Shown here: in pieces, positions 47,301-56,252 of the stretch
Layout: every line of letters begins with the position of its first letter
How positions within the stretch are numbered: the first letter of the stretch is position 1
NCBI RefSeq assembly: GCF_001704615.3
Contig: NZ_CP029397.2
Span: 3,038,001 to 3,102,000, forward strand
DNA length: 64,000 bases
Direction: 5' to 3'
From: Acinetobacter defluvii
Lineage (GTDB): Bacteria > Pseudomonadota > Gammaproteobacteria > Pseudomonadales > Moraxellaceae
The notes under the pieces: model-generated
What the model saw: the letters and a program-made list of their open reading frames with translations, nothing else
Told to the model about the DNA's origin: nothing
Databases searched by the model: none
Translations under genes and position numbers: made by a program

Positions 47301-48323
47301 ACATTTTTTCTCATCATCAGTATAGCTAATTTGTCTTGAAATTGTAGTTGGTGCTAGATAAGCTGTTTTACCACTATTTTTTGTAAGGTCACTAGAGTAG
47401 CCAAAACCACTAAATGCATTATTTGTAGTATAAACATTACCAGAATAACCATTTACAGTCTTGGCGGTTCCTTTAGTAAAGCCACTAGGTACTTTCCCAT
47501 AATACACCCCTCCCCATGTCAAGCATGAGCCTGTTTCAGCCATACTGACGCACTCTGCAAAAATATCTTTCCAATTATAGGTTCCGCCAAAGTACCATTC
47601 ACCTCCACTTATTTGTGTTGTTTTCCCCATCAAATAAGCAACCACTTCTGCATAGGAGCGTGTTGTTGGTGTATTGGTTTGACCACGAAGTTTTTTAACT
47701 TCCTCTATTAGAATTTCACGTTGTGTTTTTGAAGTACCTGATACGTTTTCGCTCAATGCTCGAGCTGGAACTTTAACCGCTCCAGTTTCATGATAAGTCG
47801 TTGTGTAAGCACCTAAAGTAGATAATCCAATAACTAAATCATCATCTAATCGTTTTACCCCTTTAGCAGTGTCCCCTTCTAAAACGGCTAACATTCCCTG
47901 TCTTAATCTTGAAATACGATCAAAACATTTATATGCACTTCCAAATTTATCACAATCTTTCTTTATCTGATCCGTTATTTCATTACCAGAAGCAACACAA
48001 TATTGACCATTTGTAGCATCCCCTTCAAAGGTAGTCCCCCCCCTCCAATCTCTATTACATATACGTCCATAGTCCTGCTCTATAGAACGTGTATCCATAG
48101 AACCCGAAATATCAAGCAAAAACATAATTGTAGTTGCTCCCTGTGAGCTATTTCCAGGAACATAGATTTCCAAATCAGCCGCAAAACTAGGAATACTTGC
48201 ACAAATTAAAGACGTAATTGCGGCAGCCACTGCACCGACTTTAAATTGTTTCACACCATTTTTTAACTGCACTTGTTGCTTAAGTGCATCTGAGTCTGAT
48301 TTATTCATTTGATACTTTTTCAT
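44388..48323 (-). CDS. pilY1: PilY1-type pilus tip adhesin with von Willebrand factor A domain
   Basis: A 1311-residue protein with a signal segment near residues 27-49. The VWA domain shows the MIDAS motif MFLLDISGSMDTR (D71, S73, S75) and VYVLTDGVPNYG. The C-terminal PilY1 beta-propeller carries a calcium loop DRNNDGIVDHLYFGD at about residue 977, needed in Pseudomonas for pilus extension. There are many cysteines in the VWA part (CNRDWRGG, YKCFDR, GSCLTWGG). It sits at the pilus tip with minor pilins and acts in adhesion, twitching and DNA uptake; in A. baylyi the homologue is ComC. GGGGA lies seven bases before the ATG. Confidence 0.95.
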   Translation of the reverse strand: MKKYQMNKSDSDALKQQVQLKNGVKQFKVGAVAAAITSLICASIPSFAADLEIYVPGNSSQGATTIMFLLDISGSMDTRSIEQDYGRICNRDWRGGTTFEGDATNGQYCVASGNEITDQIKKDCDKFGSAYKCFDRISRLRQGMLAVLEGDTAKGVKRLDDDLVIGLSTLGAYTTTYHETGAVKVPARALSENVSGTSKTQREILIEEVKKLRGQTNTPTTRSYAEVVAYLMGKTTQISGGEWYFGGTYNWKDIFAECVSMAETGSCLTWGGVYYGKVPSGFTKGTAKTVNGYSGNVYTTNNAFSGFGYSSDLTKNSGKTAYLAPTTISRQISYTDDEKKCSGQGVYVLTDGVPNYGNGTSGLIRKALGSKGAGFECTDSGAGWNCTLNLASALLDSTKNPANISFKTAVVGFGSDFNTIASSIQTEAGVDALTGISDDIKQAAKWGIRGRGGWYSGSNAKDVAESIADFVDKSGGEIPSISTGSSTVPMDALNPEVIQKYAYFPQFEPKVKPSDSTQLWFGNLKKYYVVNGGVYADENGTASQTVVLKSKLQNLTDLWAKSGVTYPENAPVFSKGGVLSQLLLGLVTTTNDKNESTTSAGRKLLTNYVYDGSKAEDEKVSQDFDLKRIDYTYTTDTKTKTDNAARVRGLMTLLGYNISAEKATEDLDLTSETTSVRQMGSVYHSLPVLLTQEGKAVATQNKTTKKVEISSIGRKDYVMFGTTQGLLSVVDATTGIEKFSFVPKEMIENQAETFRENAGNLTGGKDALYYGIDGEWVAHTVYVTKSDGTLTVNGTVRDVVGGSKEDVENLKGKQWVYGGLRMGGRSYYSMDLTQIDRPKLKFHIDPTTGRVYSKENESGKAFKAIENMAQSWSKPKLDYVNWKGQRKLVMFVGGGYDAGGDHGDGLFANNIRTGYAGYEHYNYVQENKKGSGVYMFDADNGDLLWYADSADTSSDTGVEHASNANLKYSVASDIKTVDRNNDGIVDHLYFGDLAGQAFRVDFKNDGKKDGFDSQIAQVLNLQNVSGTETKYDGVAPRFYMSPVFTAHHSAGKKEGANIIVVSFVSGNKSSPLLATDVSPLNTGKRNSDGLVSDAVYAIYDYDIHPDGTFYPQEHIGVRTLAEDGEEASTNKLKYISNNNIVRSDSTETLVLGAEANATSGWGGWYYPFKKKFNETLTDREDASAGIIKGLTPLIAMEGNLYVTQYDASEDGTSSACGAGVKGNSFTQRLCLPTGVCPQNANYVYNLGAGIVHLNVGPYGEDGEKTIVVPDPADIGVGCVGSDCQSGSKFITAGGVIRFIPNRWYERYAKAE

Positions 48324-48334
48324 GATTCATTCCC

Positions 48335-49090
48335 CTATGATGATGCACGTACAGCTTTCATAGTATATTCCATTTCTTGGGTACTATATGGAACGTTTTT
48401 AGAAGATAAACAATCTGTTACCGTTTCATTCTTAATTACATCATCTACGAAACTAGTATAATTTTTCAAACAATCATTTATTTCTGATTTTGGACTTTCA
48501 CTTAGATTTGGCAAGATCGAAGTCGCAGTAATAGCTACTTTTTGGATACCAGTGCTTTTCGAGCTTTCTTTATCATCTCCTTCCATCATATGTTCCCAGT
48601 CTCGATTATTTTCTGCGGCTCTCACCGTAACTTGTGTTAACACGGCATTACGCCCACTTAGAAAGTCAGTTAGACGATCTAATTGGCAAAATCCATTTTT
48701 CCCCATATCAGAGTTTTTAATCGTAGAACCATTCCAATAAACAACACTCGCTAAACGACTTCCTGCGAAATTATCTTCAGTTGTCCCTCGAACACAAAAA
48801 ACCAATTCTTTTCCTTTATTTTCAGGACGTAAGGTATAGTTCAACATGCCATCACCTATTCGCATATTGGTAAAAACCAACTCATCATCCGTCTTATTTT
48901 CTAAGGTAAAAAATACAGAATCACTGGTCTGTTTAAGTAAAGCTTGTGCTTGAGCATTGGTAGAGATTTTTAAAGACGTAATACTGCCTTGAATCGCCCA
49001 TGTACCAACCAAAGTCAATAAAACCAACATGATAAGTACAATGATTAGGACAGAGCCTTGCTGAGAACCTTTGAAATTAATTTTTTTCAT
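48335..49090 (-). CDS. pilX: minor pilin PilX
   Basis: A 251-residue protein. After a short leader (MKKINFKGSQQG) the N-terminal helix reads SVLIIVLIMLVLLTLVGTWAIQGS, the PilX type that lacks the usual FTLIE glutamate pattern. TNAQAQALLKQTSDSVFF and the C-terminal CLKNYTSFVDDVIKNETVTDCLSSK complete it. It lies between pilW and pilY1 with gaps of 9 and 11 bases, so it is co-expressed. Part of the priming complex at the pilus tip. Confidence 0.9.
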   Translation of the reverse strand: MKKINFKGSQQGSVLIIVLIMLVLLTLVGTWAIQGSITSLKISTNAQAQALLKQTSDSVFFTLENKTDDELVFTNMRIGDGMLNYTLRPENKGKELVFCVRGTTEDNFAGSRLASVVYWNGSTIKNSDMGKNGFCQLDRLTDFLSGRNAVLTQVTVRAAENNRDWEHMMEGDDKESSKSTGIQKVAITATSILPNLSESPKSEINDCLKNYTSFVDDVIKNETVTDCLSSKNVPYSTQEMEYTMKAVRASS

Positions 49091-49099
49091 ATTCTGTCC

Positions 49100-50098
49100 T
49101 CACTCAACGCCAAAACCATTTCTAAGTGCAATCGTTTGTGTGACGACACTACGCAAATACAATGCATTAAGATCATTTTCTATTAATTCTGCACTAACAT
49201 TTAACACATCGTAAGGATGTTTTTTATCGAAAAATTTATTTGCACCAGTCGAGTCTGTTGATCGAACAAGTAAACCAATCTGTACTGATACAATTTGAGG
49301 TTTTTCTCCAGTTAAATTTCGATAATCTTCGATATTCATATAACTAAAACAATCTAATTTTGAGTCAGGTTCAATATTCGTTGTCACATCTTTACCGTCT
49401 ATTTTTGCAGTTGTTGTAATGGCTGAACAATTTGCGTTTGCACCATCAAAAGCAACACCTAAACGCACACTAAAGTGATCTACTCTAGGAATAATAATTT
49501 TTGCTTTACTATCATCGCTTTCTATCAGCGCAGGAAGTGATGTATTGGTTTTTGCAGTTTTTTCTGTATAACGAGCGGCCTTACAAGCCAATGCAAGAGG
49601 ATCATTTGGATCATTGCGATCAGTATCTTTCTTAATAAAATAACGTTCTACGACATAATCATTTGCTGTCAACTCTCGACCTTCACAGTCAAATTGATTG
49701 GGAGTACTTACACGATACTGAATAACGAGTTGATCGCTATTCTGACCATCTAGATTCGATGATCCTATTGCCCCTCGTGTAAGGAATGTGTCTTCAATAC
49801 TAAATTGAGCAATATTATTTGAAATATTATTTTCAGAAAGTACCACTCCACCATATAAAACCTTATCATCAATATAAGGTTGTGATGAATTTAGATTTGC
49901 TAATCGAACTGAATCAATCATTCCACCTAAACCAAATAATGCTGAATTTTGCAAATTAATCATGCCTTGCTGAACAGTTGCACTTTTTTGACTGGTTAAA
50001 AATAGCTGTAAAGCTATTGCGCTCACTAAAAGCCCAAGTACCAAAGAAATCATGAGTTCCAGTAAAGTAAAACCGCGTTGCTCTGTAAGAGATCTCAT
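49100..50098 (-). CDS. pilW: minor pilin PilW
   Basis: A 332-residue protein. Leader MRSLTEQRG then FTLLELMISLVLGLLVSAIALQLFLTSQ. Large globular domain with several cysteines (QFDCEGRELT, LACKAARYT, NANCSAI). Length and position between pilV and pilX identify it as PilW, the large minor pilin of the tip complex. Confidence 0.92.
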   Translation of the reverse strand: MRSLTEQRGFTLLELMISLVLGLLVSAIALQLFLTSQKSATVQQGMINLQNSALFGLGGMIDSVRLANLNSSQPYIDDKVLYGGVVLSENNISNNIAQFSIEDTFLTRGAIGSSNLDGQNSDQLVIQYRVSTPNQFDCEGRELTANDYVVERYFIKKDTDRNDPNDPLALACKAARYTEKTAKTNTSLPALIESDDSKAKIIIPRVDHFSVRLGVAFDGANANCSAITTTAKIDGKDVTTNIEPDSKLDCFSYMNIEDYRNLTGEKPQIVSVQIGLLVRSTDSTGANKFFDKKHPYDVLNVSAELIENDLNALYLRSVVTQTIALRNGFGVE

Positions 50099-50099
50099 C

Positions 50100-50627
50100 T
50101 CAAAAAGCCTCCATAACTAAGCATTTTGAGTTCACGACATAAGTGCCTGTCGTCATATCTATGCACGCACTTAGATCATCGACAGAAATAACCGTCTTCC
50201 CCCAAGCCACATAAATACAATTCAATTCACTTGCCACACAATCTTCAACAATGATCGTTTGCCCATTATTTGTGGCTTTAGCCAAAACCTCACCTACATC
50301 TTGTTGAGCAAAATTTCCTTCATTACATTTTGGTAGCGCTATTTTTTTTGGTTTAGTCAGATTGTTTACCCCAACACAAGTATCCACTGTAGATTTAGTA
50401 TTTATTGCTGTTTTATAGTTTTCCAAAGCCCCACGATTGATTCGCATACGTTCTGCAAGATCTCGTGCTGTACTCATTGCAACCGTTTGTTCAGTCGCTT
50501 CTTGAGCAGCATCCAATGCTCTAAGTTGTAATGCAGCAAAACCTAACACACCTAATGCAAGAATCACTAAAGCAACAAGGACTTCTATTAAGCCGATACC
50601 TTTTTGATCATTATGGTTCACGAGCAT
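50100..50627 (-). CDS. pilV: minor pilin PilV
   Basis: A 175-residue protein. Leader MLVNHNDQKG, then IGLIEVLVALVILALGVLGFAALQLRALDAAQ, the PilV hallmark. STARDLAERMRINRGALENY follows. The C-terminal region has cysteines in CVASELNCIYVAWGK and SKCLVMEAF. Overlaps fimU by about ten bases and precedes pilW by one base. Confidence 0.93.
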   Translation of the reverse strand: MLVNHNDQKGIGLIEVLVALVILALGVLGFAALQLRALDAAQEATEQTVAMSTARDLAERMRINRGALENYKTAINTKSTVDTCVGVNNLTKPKKIALPKCNEGNFAQQDVGEVLAKATNNGQTIIVEDCVASELNCIYVAWGKTVISVDDLSACIDMTTGTYVVNSKCLVMEAF

Positions 50628-51169
50628 GCCCCCTTGCTAATCCCTTCAACAGTGCCATTCTGTGCAATTAAAATTGTCCGGTTTTCACCAAGCTCTACAT
50701 TGCATAATGTAAAAGCCAAAGGCACAACTTCTTCTATTGTTTTAGGATTTATGGGCGGAGTTTTTGTTAAATCAGTTAGAGCATCCTTATCATAATTTGG
50801 GTTTGGTATCGTTTTAGTACGCTGCTTCGCACTACCAAGTCCAGAAAAAACCACATCAATAGGATCGCTAGTAAGCTGAATATCAGGATTTTTTGAAATC
50901 CAAGTAAAGCTTGTTGCTGTATTTGATGAACATACTAATTCTTGCTTATCATTTTTAGGGCAGTCTAATTTAATGGTTATATTTTTACGCAGAGATATTG
51001 CCTGACCGCGTGCTTCCCCAAACAGCAGCACTAGTTCTTGTGTTAATGTATCCAGCTGTTTTCTTGCGACTAAATTACCAAAGCTCGGTGCAGCCATCAT
51101 CGCAATCACAGCCAATACAGCAATAGTCACCATCAATTCGATAAGTGTAAATCCTCTGACAAATCGCAT
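50618..51169 (-). CDS. fimU: minor pilin FimU/FimT (GspH-like)
   Basis: A 183-residue protein from ATG 51169. Leader MRFVRG, then FTLIELMVTIAVLAVIAMMAAPSFGNLVARKQLDTLTQEL, followed by LLFGEARGQAISLRKNITIKL, which is the GspH/FimU signature. It heads the operon fimU-pilV-pilW-pilX-pilY1-pilE and would prime pilus assembly. A TTG four codons upstream is a less likely start. Confidence 0.92.
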   Translation of the reverse strand: MRFVRGFTLIELMVTIAVLAVIAMMAAPSFGNLVARKQLDTLTQELVLLFGEARGQAISLRKNITIKLDCPKNDKQELVCSSNTATSFTWISKNPDIQLTSDPIDVVFSGLGSAKQRTKTIPNPNYDKDALTDLTKTPPINPKTIEEVVPLAFTLCNVELGENRTILIAQNGTVEGISKGACS

Positions 51170-51252
51170 GATCCTGTCCAAATTACAATTTTATGTATAC
51201 ATGATACTAATTTTTTGTTAAAGAAGAATGCTTGAAAGATGAAAGGAATGTT

Positions 51253-51570
51253 TTACAAGACAAATGGTTTAGGCAAAATAACTGCATAAACAGCATTCGG
51301 ACTTTTAGTATTCTTTTGTAGAGAAGTGTTATCATTATTATCAACAGAGAACTGAATTGTTGTATTTTCACAATCAAATAGTTTGCCATTTGATGCTACT
51401 ATTGTAATATCTTTTCGAGATTTATCAGGATTATCCACCTTAGTTGTAGTGGTGATATATTGTGCACTTAGTTGATAAGATTTGCCATTGGTACAATCTG
51501 TATTTGCTGCACTATTCATTGGCGTAGTTTTATCCTATGCGACGTAAATACATTTACCTCTTAAAGTTAA
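51253..51570 (-). pseudogene. relic of a pilin-like gene upstream of fimU
   Basis: The frame reads LTLRGKCIYVA, a TAG at about 51534, then DKTTPMNSAANTDCTNGKSYQLSAQ and continues to VYAVILPKPFVL. KCIYVA-stop-DKT resembles NCIYVAWGKT near the end of pilV, so the TAG may once have been a Trp codon. A further TAA precedes it, and no prepilin helix is present. This looks like the C-terminal remnant of a minor pilin gene. Confidence 0.5.
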
Positions 51571-51581
51571 ATTTTAACAAT

Positions 51582-51758
51582 CTAAACTTGACTTTTTCGT
51601 ATAGTTTTGATCATAGATAGAGCAGTAAATCCTGCTAATGCCCCCAAAACAGCAATCATAACCGTAAACACTATTAAGGTGCCCCCTATTGCTTTACAGT
51701 TTATTAATAATTTATACAAAACCAATACACAGCAGATAAAAGGTATAAAAAAACCCAT
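51582..51758 (-). CDS. possible 58-residue membrane protein
   Basis: MGFFIPFICCVLVLYKLLIN followed by CKAIGGTLIVFTVMIAVLGALAGFTALSMIKTIRKSQV gives two hydrophobic spans with a positive tail. It lies 40 bases after ispH on the same strand; the frame is open back to the ispH end. The ribosome site is weak (GGA twelve bases upstream). It could be a real small gene or the start of the decayed pilin-region relic. Confidence 0.4.
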   Translation of the reverse strand: MGFFIPFICCVLVLYKLLINCKAIGGTLIVFTVMIAVLGALAGFTALSMIKTIRKSQV

Positions 51759-51799
51759 AACTGTTTTCCAGTTATCGGTTTTAAAAGCAAAATAAGAAC

Positions 51800-52750
51800 T
51801 TATTCTTGCGTAACGTGTATTCTTAATTCTTTAGGTAAACTAAAGGTAATATTTTCTTCACGTCCATCTAACTCTTCAGGTGCATCAGCTCCCCAGTCCT
51901 GTAAACGTTGTATGACTTGCTTAATTAAAATTTCTGGTGCAGAAGCACCCGCAGTGACACCAATTTTTTGGATATCTTTAAACCATTCTTTTTGTAATTC
52001 ATCTGCATTATCGACCAAATAAGCATGTTTGCCCATTCGTTCCGCTAACTCACGTAAGCGGTTTGAGTTGGATGAATTGGGAGAACCGACGACTAACACC
52101 ACATCGCATTGCTGAGCTAAGTCACGTACCGCATCTTGGCGGTTTTGTGTAGCATAACAAATATCATCTTTGCGTGGTCCTTGGATATTTGGAAATTTTT
52201 CACGTAAAGCATCGATCACTTTGGCTGTATCATCAATCGATAAGGTAGTTTGAGTCACAAAAGCCACTTTTTCAGCGTTTTGTACATGTAAAGATTCAAC
52301 ATCTTTTTCATCTTCAACAAGGTAAATATGTCCACCCTTTTTAGTGTCATATTGTCCCATTGTCCCTTCAACTTCTGGGTGTCCTTCATGACCAATCAGA
52401 ATCGCTTCCACCCCTTCACGGGCATACTTAGTCACTTCGATATGTACTTTAGTCACTAGTGGGCAAGTCGCATCAAACACTTTTAAACCACGGCGTTCAG
52501 CTTCTTGTTGTACTGCTTTAGACACACCATGTGCGCTAAAGATCACGATATTATCGTCAGGTACCTCATCTAATTCATCGACAAAAATAGCACCACGCTG
52601 ACGTAGATCATCGACAACAAATTTGTTATGGACTACTTCATGACGCACATAAATCGGTGGATTAAAACATTCAAGTGCGCGATTGACGATTGCAATTGCT
52701 CGGTCTACGCCTGCACAGAAACCACGTGGATTGGCCAATACAATTTTCAT
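51800..52750 (-). CDS. ispH: 4-hydroxy-3-methylbut-2-enyl diphosphate reductase
   Basis: A 316-residue [4Fe-4S] enzyme and the last step of the MEP isoprenoid pathway, making IPP and DMAPP. The cluster cysteines lie in [14 protein letters not shown] (C12), [11 protein letters not shown] (near 96) and [12 protein letters not shown] (near 193). [28 protein letters not shown] and [13 protein letters not shown] are active-site blocks. ATG 52750 begins the homologous region; a longer frame is not supported. Confidence 0.97.
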   Translation of the reverse strand: MKIVLANPRGFCAGVDRAIAIVNRALECFNPPIYVRHEVVHNKFVVDDLRQRGAIFVDELDEVPDDNIVIFSAHGVSKAVQQEAERRGLKVFDATCPLVTKVHIEVTKYAREGVEAILIGHEGHPEVEGTMGQYDTKKGGHIYLVEDEKDVESLHVQNAEKVAFVTQTTLSIDDTAKVIDALREKFPNIQGPRKDDICYATQNRQDAVRDLAQQCDVVLVVGSPNSSNSNRLRELAERMGKHAYLVDNADELQKEWFKDIQKIGVTAGASAPEILIKQVIQRLQDWGADAPEELDGREENITFSLPKELRIHVTQE

Positions 52751-52884
52751 AACACCCTCAAGGCTCACTCAAAGTTTCAATAAAATTTCTTTAGAAAATG
52801 ACAAACAATCTGCAAAAGCTATTTTGTTTGTGTGCACTCTACTCTAAAATAGAGAAGATATTTTATCATATCAGGAAAAATATC

Positions 52885-53514
52885 ATGTCGGGTCTATTGT
52901 TTGTCGTTTCTGCTGCATCAGGAACAGGCAAAACATCTCTCGTGAAAGCCCTACTTGAGCGTGTCAGTAATTTACACGTTTCTGTTTCTCATACCACACG
53001 TGGTCAACGTGTAGGTGAACTTGAAGGCGTTCATTATCATTTTACCAGTAAAGAAATTTTTCTTGAGCAAGTCAATCAAGGTGGATTTATTGAGTTTGCT
53101 GAAGTTTTTGGTAATTACTATGGGACTTCTCAAGCAACTGTGAGAGAACAACTTGCCAAAGGACATGATGTTTTACTCGAAATTGATTGGCAAGGTGCTG
53201 AACAAGTTCGTAAACTTTTTCCTGAATCAAAACAAATTTTTATTTTACCACCAACCCAATTTGATTTACGTCAACGTTTGTCAAATCGTGGCACAGATTC
53301 GGTTGACGTCATTGAACATCGTTTAAGTTGTGCTGTGGAAGATATGCAGCAATATGTTAATTTTGACTATATTATTATCAATGATGACTTTAATAAGGCA
53401 CTTCATGATCTAGAATCCGTGATTAATGCAAATCGACTTAAACTGAGTCAACAAGCTACACGTCATCAAGCCTTGATTGAGAAATTAATTACCCCTGAAA
53501 ATAAATCAGTGTGA
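52885..53514 (+). CDS. gmk: guanylate kinase
   Basis: A 209-residue protein from ATG 52885 (AGGAAAAA upstream); the in-frame region before it has no homology. It converts GMP to GDP using ATP. The P-loop is SAASGTGKTSLVKAL, and the GMP-binding block is SVSHTTRGQRVGELEGVHYHF with EIDWQGAEQVRKLFP and RLSNRGTDSVDVIEHRL following. Divergent from ispH, followed by rpoZ and spoT, the usual order. Confidence 0.96.
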   Translation: MSGLLFVVSAASGTGKTSLVKALLERVSNLHVSVSHTTRGQRVGELEGVHYHFTSKEIFLEQVNQGGFIEFAEVFGNYYGTSQATVREQLAKGHDVLLEIDWQGAEQVRKLFPESKQIFILPPTQFDLRQRLSNRGTDSVDVIEHRLSCAVEDMQQYVNFDYIIINDDFNKALHDLESVINANRLKLSQQATRHQALIEKLITPENKSV

Positions 53515-53590
53515 TTAAACTTGAGTATAAAGTTAAAGCATTTTATACTTTGCAGTCTGTTTAAAAATTTATATTCATACGAGAACTCTT

Positions 53591-53872
53591 ATGGCACGCG
53601 TAACCGTTGAAGATTGTTTGGACCATGTGGACAACCGCTTTGAGCTTGTACTAGTGGCAAGCAAACGTGCGCGTCAATTGGCACGTCAAGGCATTGAACC
53701 AACTTTAGAATGGGACAATGACAAACCGACCGTTGTTGCTTTACGTGAAATTGCAGCTGGACATGTAACCAAAGATATTTTGAAACAACGTGATCAAGAT
53801 TATCAAACTTCAAGTCTTGATCTTGCACTTTCAGTAAATAATTTGAACTTAGAAGGCTTTTCTTTCCAATAA
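53591..53872 (+). CDS. rpoZ: RNA polymerase omega subunit
   Basis: A 93-residue protein. [31 protein letters not shown] is diagnostic. Helps assemble the beta' subunit and forms part of a ppGpp site in proteobacteria, which fits its place before spoT. Ends with a strong terminator. Confidence 0.97.
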   Translation: MARVTVEDCLDHVDNRFELVLVASKRARQLARQGIEPTLEWDNDKPTVVALREIAAGHVTKDILKQRDQDYQTSSLDLALSVNNLNLEGFSFQ

Positions 53873-53885
53873 TTTAAGTTTTCTG

Positions 53886-53914
53886 AAAAAGCCTAGTATT
53901 TACTAGGCTTTTTT
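53886..53914 (+). terminator. intrinsic terminator after rpoZ
   Basis: AAAAAGCCTAGTA and TACTAGGCTTTTT pair around a 2-base loop with a T run. Confidence 0.92.
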
Positions 53915-54073
53915 ATTGCAATTTCTTAAGATAAGTAATCGACAAAATTCAAAATATTTGTTAAAAAAAATAGAGGTCTTTTTAGTTTAAAAATTGACAA
54001 TTCATTCAATATGCTTTTCATTAAAGCATTATCGAAATATCCTTTGATTTTGTAATACGGAAATAGGTGTTCT

Positions 54074-56176
54074 ATGCCAGGCCAAGAGGTCAGTCAAGCC
54101 AAGCAACAGCTCAATATTATTATCGACGCTTACTTAAAACCAAGCGAAGTCGAGCAAGTGCTTGCGGCCTGTGATTATGCAGACATCGCACATGATGGCG
54201 TAACACGTAAAAGTGGCGAGCCTTATATTCTTCATCCGATTGCAGTCAGTTGTATTTTGGCACATATGCGAATGGATGCCGAAACCGTTATGGCTGCCTT
54301 ATTACATGATGTCATTGAAGATACAGATTTTAGTAAAGATGATATTACTGAAAAATTTGGTCGAGTAGTTGCAGAACTTGTAGATGGCGTTACCAAACTC
54401 AGCCATTCTAGCGATAAAGAATATAATAAAGCCGCATCATTTCGAAAAATTCTCCAAGCGACTTTACAAGACCCACGTGTCATTATTATTAAATTAGCAG
54501 ATCGTTATCACAACATGACCACGTTAGAGTCATTACGTCCAGATAAACGTGCCCGAATTGCCCAAGAAACCTTTGATGTGTTTGTACCCATGGCTCGACT
54601 TGTCGGTATGAATGAAATGGCGGATAACTTAGAACATCTCTGTTATCAAAACCTTGATTTAGATATGTACAATGATGTACAAGCGTCTTTATTGATCACT
54701 AAACCAGAACGCTGTAAATATCAAACTGTTTGGGAACAGAATCTCGCTGACTTACTGCATACCTATAGCATTCAAGGTCGGATTAAAAAGAAAAATAATA
54801 ATATTGAGTTGCTGCGCCACTTTGTTAAAAATGAAATTGATTTACAAGAACTGACGCATAGTCATGCTTTTGAAATTATTTTACAAAGTATTGCTGATTG
54901 CGACCGTTTAGTTGAAGCATTACGTGAAAACTTTCAAGTTCTACATTATGAAGACCATATTCGCTACCCTCTTCCGGGTGGTAACCAATCATTAATGTTG
55001 CGCTTAAAAGGCGAAAGAACCACCTTATCACTTACCATTCAAACCGAATTAATGCGTAAAGCTGCGCGTTTTGGTGTAGTGTTAGGTGAAAATGCCCCAC
55101 AAGCTTGTCGTTCTGCGATTCAAGCCTCGATGAAAAATTTAAATATTTTAGTCGATGGCGATTGTGCAAAAACCACTTTTAGCGATCTTTTAGATTATTT
55201 ACATCAAGAAAAAATTTGGGTGTATACGCCACATGGTCAACTGCATGAATTGCCACAAGGTGCAACTGCGGTCGATTTTGCCTATTCTGCCAGTTTGTTC
55301 TTAGGTAATCATGCCGTTGGTGCTAAAATTAATGGTGAAATCAAACCACTTTCAACACCATTACAAAGTGGTCAAGTGATTGAAGTCATTACTGATGTAT
55401 TAGCAACACCTAACCCAGATTGGCTCAGTTTTATTAATACACAAAAAGCACGCCGTGCGATTCAACATATTCTCAAAGATCAGGATATCGAAGAACAACG
55501 TCTTGTTGGACAACAAGCCCTCAGTCGCGCGTTAAAGTTATTTAATCTTGCTGTCAAAGATTTGTCCGAATCAGATTGGATTGATTTATTACAATGGCGA
55601 CATGTCAGCAGTAAAGAAGCATTATTCGAACAAATTGCAGTGGGTGACTTACTTCTTCAATTGGTTGCGAATCACCTATTTGCCCAAGATCAAGAAGACA
55701 ACACGGCTTCAGAACGTCTGATTCAAGGCACTGAAGGGGTTGATGTAAAATATGCACACTGCTGTAATCCTGTGCTTGGCGACCCGATTCAAGGGCATAT
55801 TTCACGTCGTGGCTTAATTGTGCATCGTTCTCGTTGCCATAACTTGCTGCACGAGCAACATTTACATCCTGAAAATATCATGCCTTTACATTGGAACTCA
55901 GAAACCGAAGATGATATTAACTTCAGTGCGTATTTAAGTATTGATCTGATATTAAGTGATGAGCAAGTGTCCGAATTAATTTATTTATGTCGTAAGCTCA
56001 AAACTGGGGTCGAGTCCGTTCAAAGTCGGGATGATAAAACTTTTGTGAATATCGTAGTACAAGACCGTAAACAAATTGCTCAGATTATCCGTGAAATTAG
56101 AATGTTGTTTGGTTTCCCTCGGGTCACGCGTTTAGCGATGCCAATTGCAACCCCTCAAATTTCTAAAGCGTGTTAA
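54074..56176 (+). CDS. spoT: SpoT (p)ppGpp hydrolase with degenerate synthetase domain
   Basis: A 700-residue protein. The hydrolase HD domain is intact: YILHPIAVSCILAHMRMDAETVMAALLHDVIEDT (HD near residue 78) and IIIKLADRYHNMTTLESL. The synthetase region is altered: where active enzymes have a YGFR-type aspartate block, KDYIA-PK-NGYQSLH and EVQIRT, this protein has SHAFEIIL, EDHIRYPLPGGNQSLML and LTIQTELM. TGS (WVYTPHGQLHELPQGATAVDFAY), a zinc-finger-like CCNP segment and an ACT domain follow. This agrees with reports that Acinetobacter SpoT is a hydrolase only. Precedes ridA. Confidence 0.95.
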   Translation: MPGQEVSQAKQQLNIIIDAYLKPSEVEQVLAACDYADIAHDGVTRKSGEPYILHPIAVSCILAHMRMDAETVMAALLHDVIEDTDFSKDDITEKFGRVVAELVDGVTKLSHSSDKEYNKAASFRKILQATLQDPRVIIIKLADRYHNMTTLESLRPDKRARIAQETFDVFVPMARLVGMNEMADNLEHLCYQNLDLDMYNDVQASLLITKPERCKYQTVWEQNLADLLHTYSIQGRIKKKNNNIELLRHFVKNEIDLQELTHSHAFEIILQSIADCDRLVEALRENFQVLHYEDHIRYPLPGGNQSLMLRLKGERTTLSLTIQTELMRKAARFGVVLGENAPQACRSAIQASMKNLNILVDGDCAKTTFSDLLDYLHQEKIWVYTPHGQLHELPQGATAVDFAYSASLFLGNHAVGAKINGEIKPLSTPLQSGQVIEVITDVLATPNPDWLSFINTQKARRAIQHILKDQDIEEQRLVGQQALSRALKLFNLAVKDLSESDWIDLLQWRHVSSKEALFEQIAVGDLLLQLVANHLFAQDQEDNTASERLIQGTEGVDVKYAHCCNPVLGDPIQGHISRRGLIVHRSRCHNLLHEQHLHPENIMPLHWNSETEDDINFSAYLSIDLILSDEQVSELIYLCRKLKTGVESVQSRDDKTFVNIVVQDRKQIAQIIREIRMLFGFPRVTRLAMPIATPQISKAC

Positions 56177-56252
56177 TCAGATAAACCGATATAACTTTCA
56201 ACAATACCCTTCATCCGATATGATGGATTTAATTGAAAAATAGGAGAAATTG

